The translations under genes were made by a program, and so were the position numbers. The notes below the pieces were generated by a model. That model had not been told where the DNA came from and ran no database searches. It worked only from the letters and a program-made list of their open reading frames with translations. 64,000 bases of DNA, taken from assembly GCF_947495925.1 (NCBI RefSeq), contig NZ_CANMAU010000006.1, positions 191,001-255,000 on the forward strand, in the 5' to 3' direction. Positions within the stretch are counted from its first letter, which is position 1; each line of letters opens with the position of its first letter. Shown here one piece after another: positions 27,661 through 36,371 of the stretch. Source of the stretch: an uncultured Algibacter sp. (GTDB taxonomy: Bacteria > Bacteroidota > Bacteroidia > Flavobacteriales > Flavobacteriaceae).

Positions 27661-29604
27661 GTGTGTATTTTGAAAAATATATTTAGTGTTTGTTTATTGT
27701 TTACGTCGTTTTTTTTGGGGGGCCAAACCCCGGGAATGGATAGTTTGAAATTAGAGCTAAAAAAAACGAAAGTTGATACAGTTTTAACAAATCTCTATTT
27801 GACCCTGTCAGCTGAAGCTATGGATTATGAATTTGATAAAGCAAAGTTTTATGCGGATAGTGCATTGTTTTATTCTCTAAAGTCTGACAATTATCAATTG
27901 GCTGAAATTTATAATAATTTAGGGTTGATTGAGTCTGAGAATGGAAATCAAGAGTTTGCACGATCTTATTATGATAAAGCACTTACCGCTTTAGATATTA
28001 GTGATAATAAAACTGTAAGGGGTATTCTTTACGGTAATTATTCTAGAACTTATGAGAATTCAAATAATATAGAAAAAGAATTAGAGTATAGTTTAAAAGC
28101 TATTGAATTAAACAAAGATGATGATTATGAACTTTGTTTTTTGTACTACAATCATTCTGTAATTTATGAAAATGCTGGTTTTTTTGAGGAGGCTAAATAT
28201 TATTTAGAACTGACAAGAGAAATGGCTAATAGATCAAAAGAAATTAGGGTTGAGTCTTATGCTTCAATGAATTTAGCATTCCATGCAATGCGAGAAAAAA
28301 AATATAAAGAAGCAGAACCTTATTTAGAAAGAGTTGAAGAAATTTGTAATAAAATTGATTTACCTGAAGTATCCCACTACCTATATCTGACCCTAGGAAG
28401 ACTTCAAACTGAATTAAAGAATTACGAAGAGGCAGAAGTGTCAATAACAAAATCTAAAGACTATGCCATACGAAGAAAATTAGAACGAACTATTATTGAA
28501 AGTGATCTGTTAATGGGGAATTTAGAGTATGAAAGAGGTAATTTTAATAAAGCGGCGCATATTTATAATACTAAAAACATAGACTCTTTTGAGGTGAAAA
28601 GTTTGTGGTATGCAGATATGGCATACAGGAAGCGTTCTTTAATAGAAGGAAAGTTAGGGAATTATAAAAGGTCTAATGAATTATTAAATACCTATGTAAC
28701 ATATATTGATTCTGTATATAAGTCTGAAAATAAAATGTTATTGACCAATGCGGATAGAAAATACCAAACCGAAAAAAAAGACAAGGAAATAGCAACACAA
28801 CAATTAGAACTTAAAGAAAAAGAATCAGAGATTCAGAAAAAGAAAGCCCAGAACAATTATATGTTGGGAGGAATTATCTTTTTGGTGGTATCGACCATCT
28901 TATTAGTGTTTTTGCTTAAACAGCGCCAAAAAAGAAAAAACCAGGAAATATTAACACTAAAACGGGAGTTTCAAATAAAAACGCTTGAATCACTTATTGA
29001 AGGCGAGGAAAAAGAACGGCTCAGGATTGCTAAAGAATTGCATGATGGCGTTAATGGGGATTTATCGGCCATAAAATACAAACTATCGTCTTTACTAGAA
29101 ATGAATAATAAAGTAATTAAAGAGGCCATAACCATGATAGATGACTCTTGTAAACAGGTAAGGGCTATTTCGCATAATTTGGTGCCTCCAACCTTAGAAA
29201 AATTTAGCCTTGTGGAGGCAACCGAGGCCTATTGCAATAATTTAAATAGTTTAAACTCTAATTTAGAGATTACGTTTCAACAACTAGGAGAGGTTATTAA
29301 TATCCCTAAACAAGCCGAAGTGAATATCTTTAGAATCATTCAGGAATTAATTACTAATGGTGTAAAGCATGCCAAAGCCTCTAACATTAATGTTCAAATT
29401 AGTCATCGGAATAATATGATTCAGGTAACCGTTGAGGATGACGGAACAGGCTTTGATAAAAATAATATTGAAAGTCCTGGTATAGGTTTAAGTAACGTAC
29501 AATCTAGAGTTGATTATTTACAAGCTGATGTCGATTTAATTTCGAACAACAAAGGAACCTCGTATGCCATAGATATAGATAAAGATAAACTTAATGGTGA
29601 TTAA
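27661..29604 (+). CDS. TPR-containing sensor histidine kinase (NarX/LiaS-like HisKA_3), GTG start
   Basis: TPR array, TM YMLGGIIFLVVSTILLVFLLKQ, ERLRIAKELHDGVNGDLSAIKYKLSSL, HATPase QELITNGVKHAKASNINVQISHRNNMIQVTVEDDGTGFD. Confidence 0.92.
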   Translation: MCILKNIFSVCLLFTSFFLGGQTPGMDSLKLELKKTKVDTVLTNLYLTLSAEAMDYEFDKAKFYADSALFYSLKSDNYQLAEIYNNLGLIESENGNQEFARSYYDKALTALDISDNKTVRGILYGNYSRTYENSNNIEKELEYSLKAIELNKDDDYELCFLYYNHSVIYENAGFFEEAKYYLELTREMANRSKEIRVESYASMNLAFHAMREKKYKEAEPYLERVEEICNKIDLPEVSHYLYLTLGRLQTELKNYEEAEVSITKSKDYAIRRKLERTIIESDLLMGNLEYERGNFNKAAHIYNTKNIDSFEVKSLWYADMAYRKRSLIEGKLGNYKRSNELLNTYVTYIDSVYKSENKMLLTNADRKYQTEKKDKEIATQQLELKEKESEIQKKKAQNNYMLGGIIFLVVSTILLVFLLKQRQKRKNQEILTLKREFQIKTLESLIEGEEKERLRIAKELHDGVNGDLSAIKYKLSSLLEMNNKVIKEAITMIDDSCKQVRAISHNLVPPTLEKFSLVEATEAYCNNLNSLNSNLEITFQQLGEVINIPKQAEVNIFRIIQELITNGVKHAKASNINVQISHRNNMIQVTVEDDGTGFDKNNIESPGIGLSNVQSRVDYLQADVDLISNNKGTSYAIDIDKDKLNGD

Positions 29605-30229
29605 AGTAGCGATAACAGACGACCATAAAATGGTTTTAAAGGGCATTGCGGCGATGCTTCAGGGTACACCAGAATTACAGGTAGTGGGTATGTATGAACA
29701 TGCACAAGACACCCTTGATAATATTGAAAAAGATGCGCCAGATGTGTTGTTTTTAGATATTAATTTACCAGATATAAATGGTATCGATTTAAGTAAAATG
29801 CTTCTAAAAACAAACCCAGAATTAAAGATTATTGCCTTAACTAATTTTGAAGATATATCATTTGTAAAACGCATGCTTAAAAATGGGGTTCATGGTTATT
29901 TATTAAAAAATACAGATAAACTCGAGTTGGTTACCGCCATGAAAACGGTATTATCTGGTGAGTTATTTTTGCAAAAAGACATTCAGGCTAGTTTACTAAA
30001 CCAAGGCTCTAAAAAAACAACTGATAATGGTTTAAAACCCAAGCTTACTAGAAGAGAACAGGATGTTTTAGTGGCTATTTCAGAGGAGTTAACCACCCAA
30101 GAAATTTCAGAAAAACTCTTTATTAGTCCAAAAACCGTGGAAACCCACCGTATGAATATTATGAGTAAACTTGGTGCTAAAAATAGTGTGGGGATTATTA
30201 AAATAGCGATTGAGAAAGAATTGTTATAG
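29594..30229 (+). CDS. LuxR/NarL-family response regulator
   Basis: VAITDDHKMVLKGIAAML...VLFLDINLPDINGIDL...LTRREQDVLVAISEELTTQEISEKLFISPKTVETHRMNIMSKLGAKNSVGIIKIAI. Confidence 0.95.
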   Translation: MVIKVAITDDHKMVLKGIAAMLQGTPELQVVGMYEHAQDTLDNIEKDAPDVLFLDINLPDINGIDLSKMLLKTNPELKIIALTNFEDISFVKRMLKNGVHGYLLKNTDKLELVTAMKTVLSGELFLQKDIQASLLNQGSKKTTDNGLKPKLTRREQDVLVAISEELTTQEISEKLFISPKTVETHRMNIMSKLGAKNSVGIIKIAIEKELL

Positions 30230-30268
30230 CCCGTAAGTTCATATCTTTGTAGTCGCAAAAAAACGACT

Positions 30269-31105
30269 ATGTCTAACATCATTTATATTGGTTACGAATT
30301 TAAGGTAGATCCTTTACAACCAGGAGTTGAAATTCTTATTGCAGAGCTAGGATATGCCGGTTTTGAGAGTTTTGTTGAAACTGAAAAAGGTGTAACTGCC
30401 TATATTCAAAAAGAAGAATGGCACGGGAATATTTTAGATGATATACAAATTTTAAAATCAGAGGAATTTAAAATTACTTTCGAGTTCGATGAAATAGAAC
30501 AAACCAATTGGAATGCAGAGTGGGAGAAAAATTTCAACCCTATTGTGGTTGATAGTGCGTGTGCTGTAAGAGCTCCTTTTCATGATAAGTTTGATACACA
30601 ATATGATATTATTATAGAGCCCAAAATGAGTTTTGGTACAGGGCATCATGAAACCACACATATGATGATTCAGCATATTTTAAAAAATGATTTTGAAGGT
30701 AAATCGGTTTTAGATATGGGTTGCGGAACTGGAGTTTTGGCTATTTTAACAGAACTAAAAGGCGCTAAACCCATTGATGCTGTAGATTATGATAATTGGT
30801 GCTATTTAAATAGTATTGAAAATGTAGAGCGAAATAATTGTAAACATATAACCGTTATTGAAGGAGATGCTTCTGTTCTTGTAGAAAAAAAGTATGATGT
30901 TATTATCGCTAATATAAATCGCAATATTTTAATGCAAGACATGGGAACCTACATATCTTGTTTGAATAAGGGCGGTATGTTGTTTTTAAGTGGATTTTAT
31001 AATGATGACATCCCTATGATTAAAGCAGAATGTGAAAATCATTTGTTAAAATTTGAAGAAAAATTTGAAAGAAACAATTGGGTTGCTTTAAAATTTTTAA
31101 ATTAG
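30269..31105 (+). CDS. prmA: Ribosomal protein L11 methyltransferase
   Basis: VEPKMSFGTGHHETTHMMIQHIL-type motif (IIEPKMSFGTGHHETT), VLDMGCGTGVLAIL, VIIANINRNILMQDM. Confidence 0.93.
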   Translation: MSNIIYIGYEFKVDPLQPGVEILIAELGYAGFESFVETEKGVTAYIQKEEWHGNILDDIQILKSEEFKITFEFDEIEQTNWNAEWEKNFNPIVVDSACAVRAPFHDKFDTQYDIIIEPKMSFGTGHHETTHMMIQHILKNDFEGKSVLDMGCGTGVLAILTELKGAKPIDAVDYDNWCYLNSIENVERNNCKHITVIEGDASVLVEKKYDVIIANINRNILMQDMGTYISCLNKGGMLFLSGFYNDDIPMIKAECENHLLKFEEKFERNNWVALKFLN

Positions 31106-31137
31106 TGCAAGTTTTTCAAAAAAACATAATTAAAGAC

Positions 31138-31413
31138 ATGGGTACTAAAGAAAAAATATCCGAAGAATTACTACTTGAGGAGGAAGTCTTAACTCAAAAT
31201 GAAATAGTCTTGTTTAATGATGATGTTAATACTTTTGACCACGTTATTGAAACACTAATTTATGCCTGCGAGCATACTGCAGAACAAGCAGAACAGTGTG
31301 CCTTACTTGTGCATTACAAAGGTAAATGTACGGTTAAAACAGGTGTGTTTGATGACTTGAAACCACGTTGTACCATGCTTTTAGAGGCAGGATTAAGTGC
31401 AGAGATAGTTTAG
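31138..31413 (+). CDS. clpS: ATP-dependent Clp protease adaptor ClpS
   Basis: NEIVLFNDDVNTFDHVIETLIYACEHTAEQAEQCALLVHYKGKCTVKTG; ATG at 31138 rather than track start 31078. Confidence 0.92.
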   Translation: MGTKEKISEELLLEEEVLTQNEIVLFNDDVNTFDHVIETLIYACEHTAEQAEQCALLVHYKGKCTVKTGVFDDLKPRCTMLLEAGLSAEIV

Positions 31414-32013
31414 TTAGCTATACTTTAGTACATTTTTAACAACACCCTCAATTTTAAAGTAGTCATCCACAATTATAGGGGGATGCCCCTCACTATTTAA
31501 AGACGTTAGAGAAATAGTTTCATTCTGTTTAAAAAACTTTTTAATAAGAACTTTTTCTCCATAAACACATATAATTTTATCTCCGTTTAGAGCTTCATTT
31601 TTCTTTTGGGCAATTACTAAATCACCTTCCTTTATAAAAGGTTCCATAGAATTACCACGAGCAGTAACAATAAATCCTTCATGAGCAGGGAATTTAAGTA
31701 AACGAGAGGCGATGGGAATTTTATCAATAGGGTTGCCATCCAATATCGTTCCATTTTTACCACATTGTGCATGTCCATAAAGGTTTAAATAGATAATTGG
31801 GCGTTCAGGATTAAGGAAAACTTGATAATCTCTTGGGTTGTGTGGATTACGTTTTAAATATCCTTTTTGTTCTAGTTTTTGAATATGATGTGCAACTACA
31901 CTTGAAGAAGATAACTTTAAATTTTCTTGAATTTGTCGTATGGTTAGTGGGTTGTCAACTTGCTCGTTGAGTAGTTTTAAAAGGGCTATTTGGTTGTTGT
32001 GTAAATCCTTCAT
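31414..32013 (-). CDS. LexA/S24-family autoproteolytic repressor
   Basis: wHTH N-terminus QIALLKLLNEQVDNPLTIRQIQENLKLSSSSVVAHHIQKLEQKGYL; AQCGKNG candidate Cys-Gly cleavage site; TARGNSMEPFIKEGDLVIAQ (Ser) and EKVLIKKFF (Lys). Confidence 0.9.
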   Translation of the reverse strand: MKDLHNNQIALLKLLNEQVDNPLTIRQIQENLKLSSSSVVAHHIQKLEQKGYLKRNPHNPRDYQVFLNPERPIIYLNLYGHAQCGKNGTILDGNPIDKIPIASRLLKFPAHEGFIVTARGNSMEPFIKEGDLVIAQKKNEALNGDKIICVYGEKVLIKKFFKQNETISLTSLNSEGHPPIIVDDYFKIEGVVKNVLKYS

Positions 32014-32041
32014 CTACAGAGGTTTTTAAATAGATGTTTTA

Positions 32042-32061
32042 ATTTGTTAATAACAAATATA
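32042..32061 (-). promoter_or_regulatory. Palindrome ATTTGTTA-A-TAACAAAT overlapping minus-strand -7 box TATATTTG
   Basis: Perfect palindrome 32042-32058; CAAATATA at 32054-32061 is TATATTTG on the minus strand, upstream of the LexA-like gene. Confidence 0.6.
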
Positions 32062-32084
32062 TGTATAAATATAGAATATTTGTT

Positions 32085-32110
32085 TTTGTTCTATATTTTT
32101 GTAGAACAAA
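32085..32110 (+). promoter_or_regulatory. Palindrome TTTGTTCTA-N8-TAGAACAAA whose spacer is the -7 box TATTTTTG of the dinB-like gene
   Basis: Arms 32085-32093 and 32102-32110 are perfect complements; spacer 32094-32101 = TATTTTTG (TANNTTTG). Confidence 0.65.
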
Positions 32111-32117
32111 TATTTTT

Positions 32118-33338
32118 ATGAAACGCACTATTTTACATTTGGACTTGGACACTTTTTTTGTTTCCTGCGAACGACTCTTAGATAGTAGGTTAAATAATAA
32201 ACCTGTGATAGTTGGTGGTACAGGAGGGCGTGGTGTAGTAAGTGCAGCTAGTTATGAGACACGAGCCTATGGTGTGCATTCTGGAATGCCCGCAAAAATG
32301 GCAAGGCAACTATGCCCGCAGGCTATTTTTATTAGAGGTAATGCAGGCACATACACCAAATATTCAAAACTTGTTACAGAAATAATACAAAGCGACGTGC
32401 CAGTTTTAGAGAAGGCTAGTGTTGATGAGTTTTATGCAGATCTCTCAGGGATGGATCGTTTTTTTGGATGCTATAAATATGCTACTGAATTGCGTAAAAA
32501 AATAATGAGAGAGTCTGGTTTACCCATATCCTTTGGACTTTCAGGGAATAAAACCGTTTCTAAGGTTGCTACAAATGAAGCAAAACCTAATAACCAATTA
32601 AAAATAGGTTTTGGTTCTGAAAAGAATTTTTTGGCGCCGCTTTCTATTAAAAAAATTCCCATGGTGGGCGAAAAAACATTTAGAGCATTTTGTAATATGG
32701 GGATGAAGACTGTACATACTGTACAACAAATGCCTGTAGAAATGATGACTTCGGTTTTTGGTAAAAACGGACGAGTTATTTGGCAGCGTTCTAATGGTAT
32801 AGATAATACACCAATTATAGAATATCATGAGCGTAAATCTATTTCAAGTGAGCGTACTTATGGTCAGGATACTATTGATATTTTAAAAATAAGAACCACA
32901 CTTGCGGCTATGGCTGAAGACCTTGCGTTTCAATTACGACGTGGAGGAAAATTAACTTCGGTAGTGACTGTGAAAATTCGGTATTCAGATTTTCAAACTT
33001 GCTCTAAACAATTAAAAATACCATATACATCGGCAGATCATCATTTAATTCCGTTGGTACAGGAGTTGTTCGATAAATTGTATGATAGGCGTGTGCTTAT
33101 TCGTTTGGTAGGTGTTAGGTTTGGAGGTATTACCTCAGGGACCTATCAAATTAATTTGTTTGATGATGAGAAAAGAACGGTTAATCTATATAGTGCTATG
33201 GATAAAATTCGCTTACGGTATGGATCACGCAGTGTGTTTCGCGCAGCGGCATTAGGAGAAGGGGCGAGGTCTGTAGGTAATTTTACTAACCCTTTTAATG
33301 GAGAGCCTCCCATTGTATTAGCGCATCGTACACAATAG
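32118..33338 (+). CDS. Y-family DNA polymerase (DinB/Pol IV-like)
   Basis: LHLDLDTFFVSCERLLDSRLNNKPVIVGG...ASVDEFYADLSGMDRFFG (acidic residues kept)...; ATG at 32118; candidate clamp motif QINLF. Confidence 0.93.
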   Translation: MKRTILHLDLDTFFVSCERLLDSRLNNKPVIVGGTGGRGVVSAASYETRAYGVHSGMPAKMARQLCPQAIFIRGNAGTYTKYSKLVTEIIQSDVPVLEKASVDEFYADLSGMDRFFGCYKYATELRKKIMRESGLPISFGLSGNKTVSKVATNEAKPNNQLKIGFGSEKNFLAPLSIKKIPMVGEKTFRAFCNMGMKTVHTVQQMPVEMMTSVFGKNGRVIWQRSNGIDNTPIIEYHERKSISSERTYGQDTIDILKIRTTLAAMAEDLAFQLRRGGKLTSVVTVKIRYSDFQTCSKQLKIPYTSADHHLIPLVQELFDKLYDRRVLIRLVGVRFGGITSGTYQINLFDDEKRTVNLYSAMDKIRLRYGSRSVFRAAALGEGARSVGNFTNPFNGEPPIVLAHRTQ

Positions 33339-33348
33339 TTTTAGTATT

Positions 33349-36300
33349 ATGTTTTTAAATAATCATTCACATTATAGTCTGCGTTATGGTACGATACCTG
33401 AAAAAGAACTTCTAGCATTGGCTCAAAAAAATGGTTGTAGCATATTTCCGCTTACCGATATTAATAATACTTCTGGATGCTTAAACTTTATTAAGTATGC
33501 ACCAAAATATGAGGTTAGCCCTGTAGTTGGGATAGATTTCAGAAATAAAAATCATCAGTGTTATGTGTGTTTAGCAATTAATAACGAAGGTTTTTTAGAA
33601 CTCAATAATTTCCTTTCAAACCACTTACATAATGATAAACGGTTCCCTGATGTAGCTCCTAGTTTTAAGAAAGCTATCACAATCTATCCGTTTAAGAAGT
33701 TATTAGAATTAAAAAAACAGGACTTTACTAAAAATGAATTTATAGGAATATCAATTAGCGATATCAATAAACTTCAATTTTCAAATTTGAATCAATTTAA
33801 GGATAAATTGGTAGTGTTGCATACAGTAAGTTTTAGACATAAACGAGATTTCAATATACACAGGTTATTAAGAGCTATTGATAATAATGTGCTTTTAAGT
33901 AAGTTGCCTAAATTACAGCAAGGATTATTAGAACATAAATTAGTACCAATTTATGAGCTAGAAAAAGCCTTTGAAAATTTTCCTCATATTTTGAGAAATA
34001 CGACACGGCTATTGGAGCGTTGTAGTATTGAGTTTGATTTTTCTAAGAATAAAAAGAGTCAAAATTTATCAACCCTAACTAGAAATAAAGTACAGGATTA
34101 TCAAAAGTTAGTAGCGCTTTGTTATGAAGGTTTACCTAAGCGATACGATGAGATTTCAAAAACCATCAAACAACGTTTGAAAAAAGAATTACGTCTTATT
34201 AAACATCAAAATTATGTAAGCTTTTTTTTGATTAATTGGAGGATCATTCAATATGCAAAATCAAAAGGATATTATTACGTAGGTAGAGGGAGCGGGGCTA
34301 ATAGTATTGTTGCTTATTTATTGGAAATTACAGATGTAGATCCTATAGAATTGGATTTGTATTTTGAGCGGTTTATGAATTTATACCGTACTACCCCACC
34401 AGATTTTGATATTGATTTTTCAACATGGGATAGAGAAGATGTTACGCGTTTTATTTTTGAAGAATTTGGAGCTAATGGACAAGTTGCGCTTCTAGGCGCT
34501 TATGTAACTTTTCAATACCGTGGGGCAGTACGTGAACTAGGAAAAGTATTTGGATTACCTAAGTATGAAATAGATAAATTATGCTCAGGGAAATTTAGTT
34601 ATAACCAGTTAGATGAGTTGTCTATATTAGTTTTGCGTTATGCTAAGTATTTTGAAGGACGTCCAAATTATATTAGTATTCATGCTGCAGGCATATTAAT
34701 TTCAGAAAAACCCATCCACTATTTTTCTGCTACTAATATGCCTCCAAAAGGATTTCCAACGGTTCAGTTTGATATGCATATTGCAGAAGATGTAGGCTTA
34801 TATAAGTTTGATATTTTAGGGCAACGTGGGTTAGGAAAAATAAAAGATGCCATTGCTATAATTAAAGTAAATAAGCCAGAGGTTAAATTACCCAACATTC
34901 ATAATGCAAAATCATTTTTTGTTGATGAGTATATTAATACCATGATAGAAAAAGCAGAATGTATAGGCTGTTTTTATGTAGAATCTCCAGCCATGCGTAT
35001 GCTTCTTAAAAAACTTGGTGTTAGAGATTATTTAACGCTGGTAGCAGCAAGTTCTATTATTCGTCCTGGTGTTGCTAAAAGTGGTATGATGCGTGAGTAT
35101 ATTCTACGTCATAAAAACCCAGAGCGTAGAAAAAAAGCACATCCAGTGTTATGGAATATTATGCCCGATACTTATGGAATCATGGTTTATCAAGAAGATG
35201 TGATTAAAGTAGCGCATCATTATGCAGGTTTGGATTTGGGAGAAGCCGATGTGTTGCGTAGAGGAATGAGTGGAAAATACCGCTCTAGGGAAGAGTTTTT
35301 AGCAGTTAAAGAAAAGTTTATTTCTAACTGTAGAAAAAAGGGAGAGCAAGATGCCGTAATATTTGAAGTTTGGCGGCAAATTGAAAGTTTTGCTGGTTAT
35401 GCTTTTGCTAAGGGACATTCTGCATCGTATGCTGTAGAATCTTATCAAAGTTTATTTTTAAAATGTTACTACCCTTTGGAATATATGGTGGCTACTGTAA
35501 ATAACGGAGGAGGGTTTTATAGAACAGAACTCTATTTGCATGAAGCCAAAAAACAAGGCGGGTTTATTCATCCGCCTTGTATTAATAAAAGCACTATTGA
35601 AACACTCATTCAAGGTATTGATATTTATTTAGGGTTTCAGCATTTACAAGGATTTGAAAAACGTAATATGATTAATTTACTGAAGGCAAGAGTAAACGGA
35701 TATTTTTTGTCATTAGATGATTTTATAGAACGTGTGCCAATGTCTATAGAACAATTAGATATTCTTATTAGAGTTGATGCATTTAGAAGTTTAGGAAAGG
35801 ACAAGCGTACGTTGCTATGGGAAGCTTATTATAAATGTAATCATTTGTCTATTGATGAGTTACAACCTCAGTTGTTTAGAATTGGAGCCAAAGCATTTGC
35901 GCTACCAGAATTTACAATAACAGATTTAGAGAATGCTTTTGACCAATTAGAATTGTTGGGTTTTACTATGTATAATGTGTTTTCACTTCTAGAAAAACGA
36001 CCAAATAATAAGATTTTAGCAGCAGATTTAAAGGCTTATAAAAATAGGGTGATAACTATTTATGGATATTTGATTACGGCTAAAAATACAAGCACACACA
36101 AAGGAGATCGTATGCATTTTGGCACATTCTTAGATCAAGATGGTCAATGGTTAGATACGGTACATTTTCCGCCTGTAGCCAAACAATATCCTTTTAAAGG
36201 TAAAGGGGTGTATTGTATTATTGGAAAAGTTGTTGAAGAATTTAATTTTTTAAGCATTGAAGTTATAAAGCAAGAAAGAATGCCTTATATATCAGACCCT

Positions 36301-36360
36301 AGATTTGATATGACCTATAACCGAAAAGCATTTCCGAAATCAGTTACAGTTAATAGTTAG
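33349..36360 (+). CDS. DNA polymerase III alpha subunit-like, DnaE2/ImuC-type
   Basis: PHP-like N-terminus NHSHYSLRYGTIPEKELLALAQ; YVGRGSGANSIVAYLLEITDVDPIELDLYFERFMN; TPPDFDIDFSTWDREDVTRFIFEEFG; 1003 aa. Confidence 0.92.
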   Translation: MFLNNHSHYSLRYGTIPEKELLALAQKNGCSIFPLTDINNTSGCLNFIKYAPKYEVSPVVGIDFRNKNHQCYVCLAINNEGFLELNNFLSNHLHNDKRFPDVAPSFKKAITIYPFKKLLELKKQDFTKNEFIGISISDINKLQFSNLNQFKDKLVVLHTVSFRHKRDFNIHRLLRAIDNNVLLSKLPKLQQGLLEHKLVPIYELEKAFENFPHILRNTTRLLERCSIEFDFSKNKKSQNLSTLTRNKVQDYQKLVALCYEGLPKRYDEISKTIKQRLKKELRLIKHQNYVSFFLINWRIIQYAKSKGYYYVGRGSGANSIVAYLLEITDVDPIELDLYFERFMNLYRTTPPDFDIDFSTWDREDVTRFIFEEFGANGQVALLGAYVTFQYRGAVRELGKVFGLPKYEIDKLCSGKFSYNQLDELSILVLRYAKYFEGRPNYISIHAAGILISEKPIHYFSATNMPPKGFPTVQFDMHIAEDVGLYKFDILGQRGLGKIKDAIAIIKVNKPEVKLPNIHNAKSFFVDEYINTMIEKAECIGCFYVESPAMRMLLKKLGVRDYLTLVAASSIIRPGVAKSGMMREYILRHKNPERRKKAHPVLWNIMPDTYGIMVYQEDVIKVAHHYAGLDLGEADVLRRGMSGKYRSREEFLAVKEKFISNCRKKGEQDAVIFEVWRQIESFAGYAFAKGHSASYAVESYQSLFLKCYYPLEYMVATVNNGGGFYRTELYLHEAKKQGGFIHPPCINKSTIETLIQGIDIYLGFQHLQGFEKRNMINLLKARVNGYFLSLDDFIERVPMSIEQLDILIRVDAFRSLGKDKRTLLWEAYYKCNHLSIDELQPQLFRIGAKAFALPEFTITDLENAFDQLELLGFTMYNVFSLLEKRPNNKILAADLKAYKNRVITIYGYLITAKNTSTHKGDRMHFGTFLDQDGQWLDTVHFPPVAKQYPFKGKGVYCIIGKVVEEFNFLSIEVIKQERMPYISDPRFDMTYNRKAFPKSVTVNS

Positions 36361-36371
36361 GTAAATAGAAT

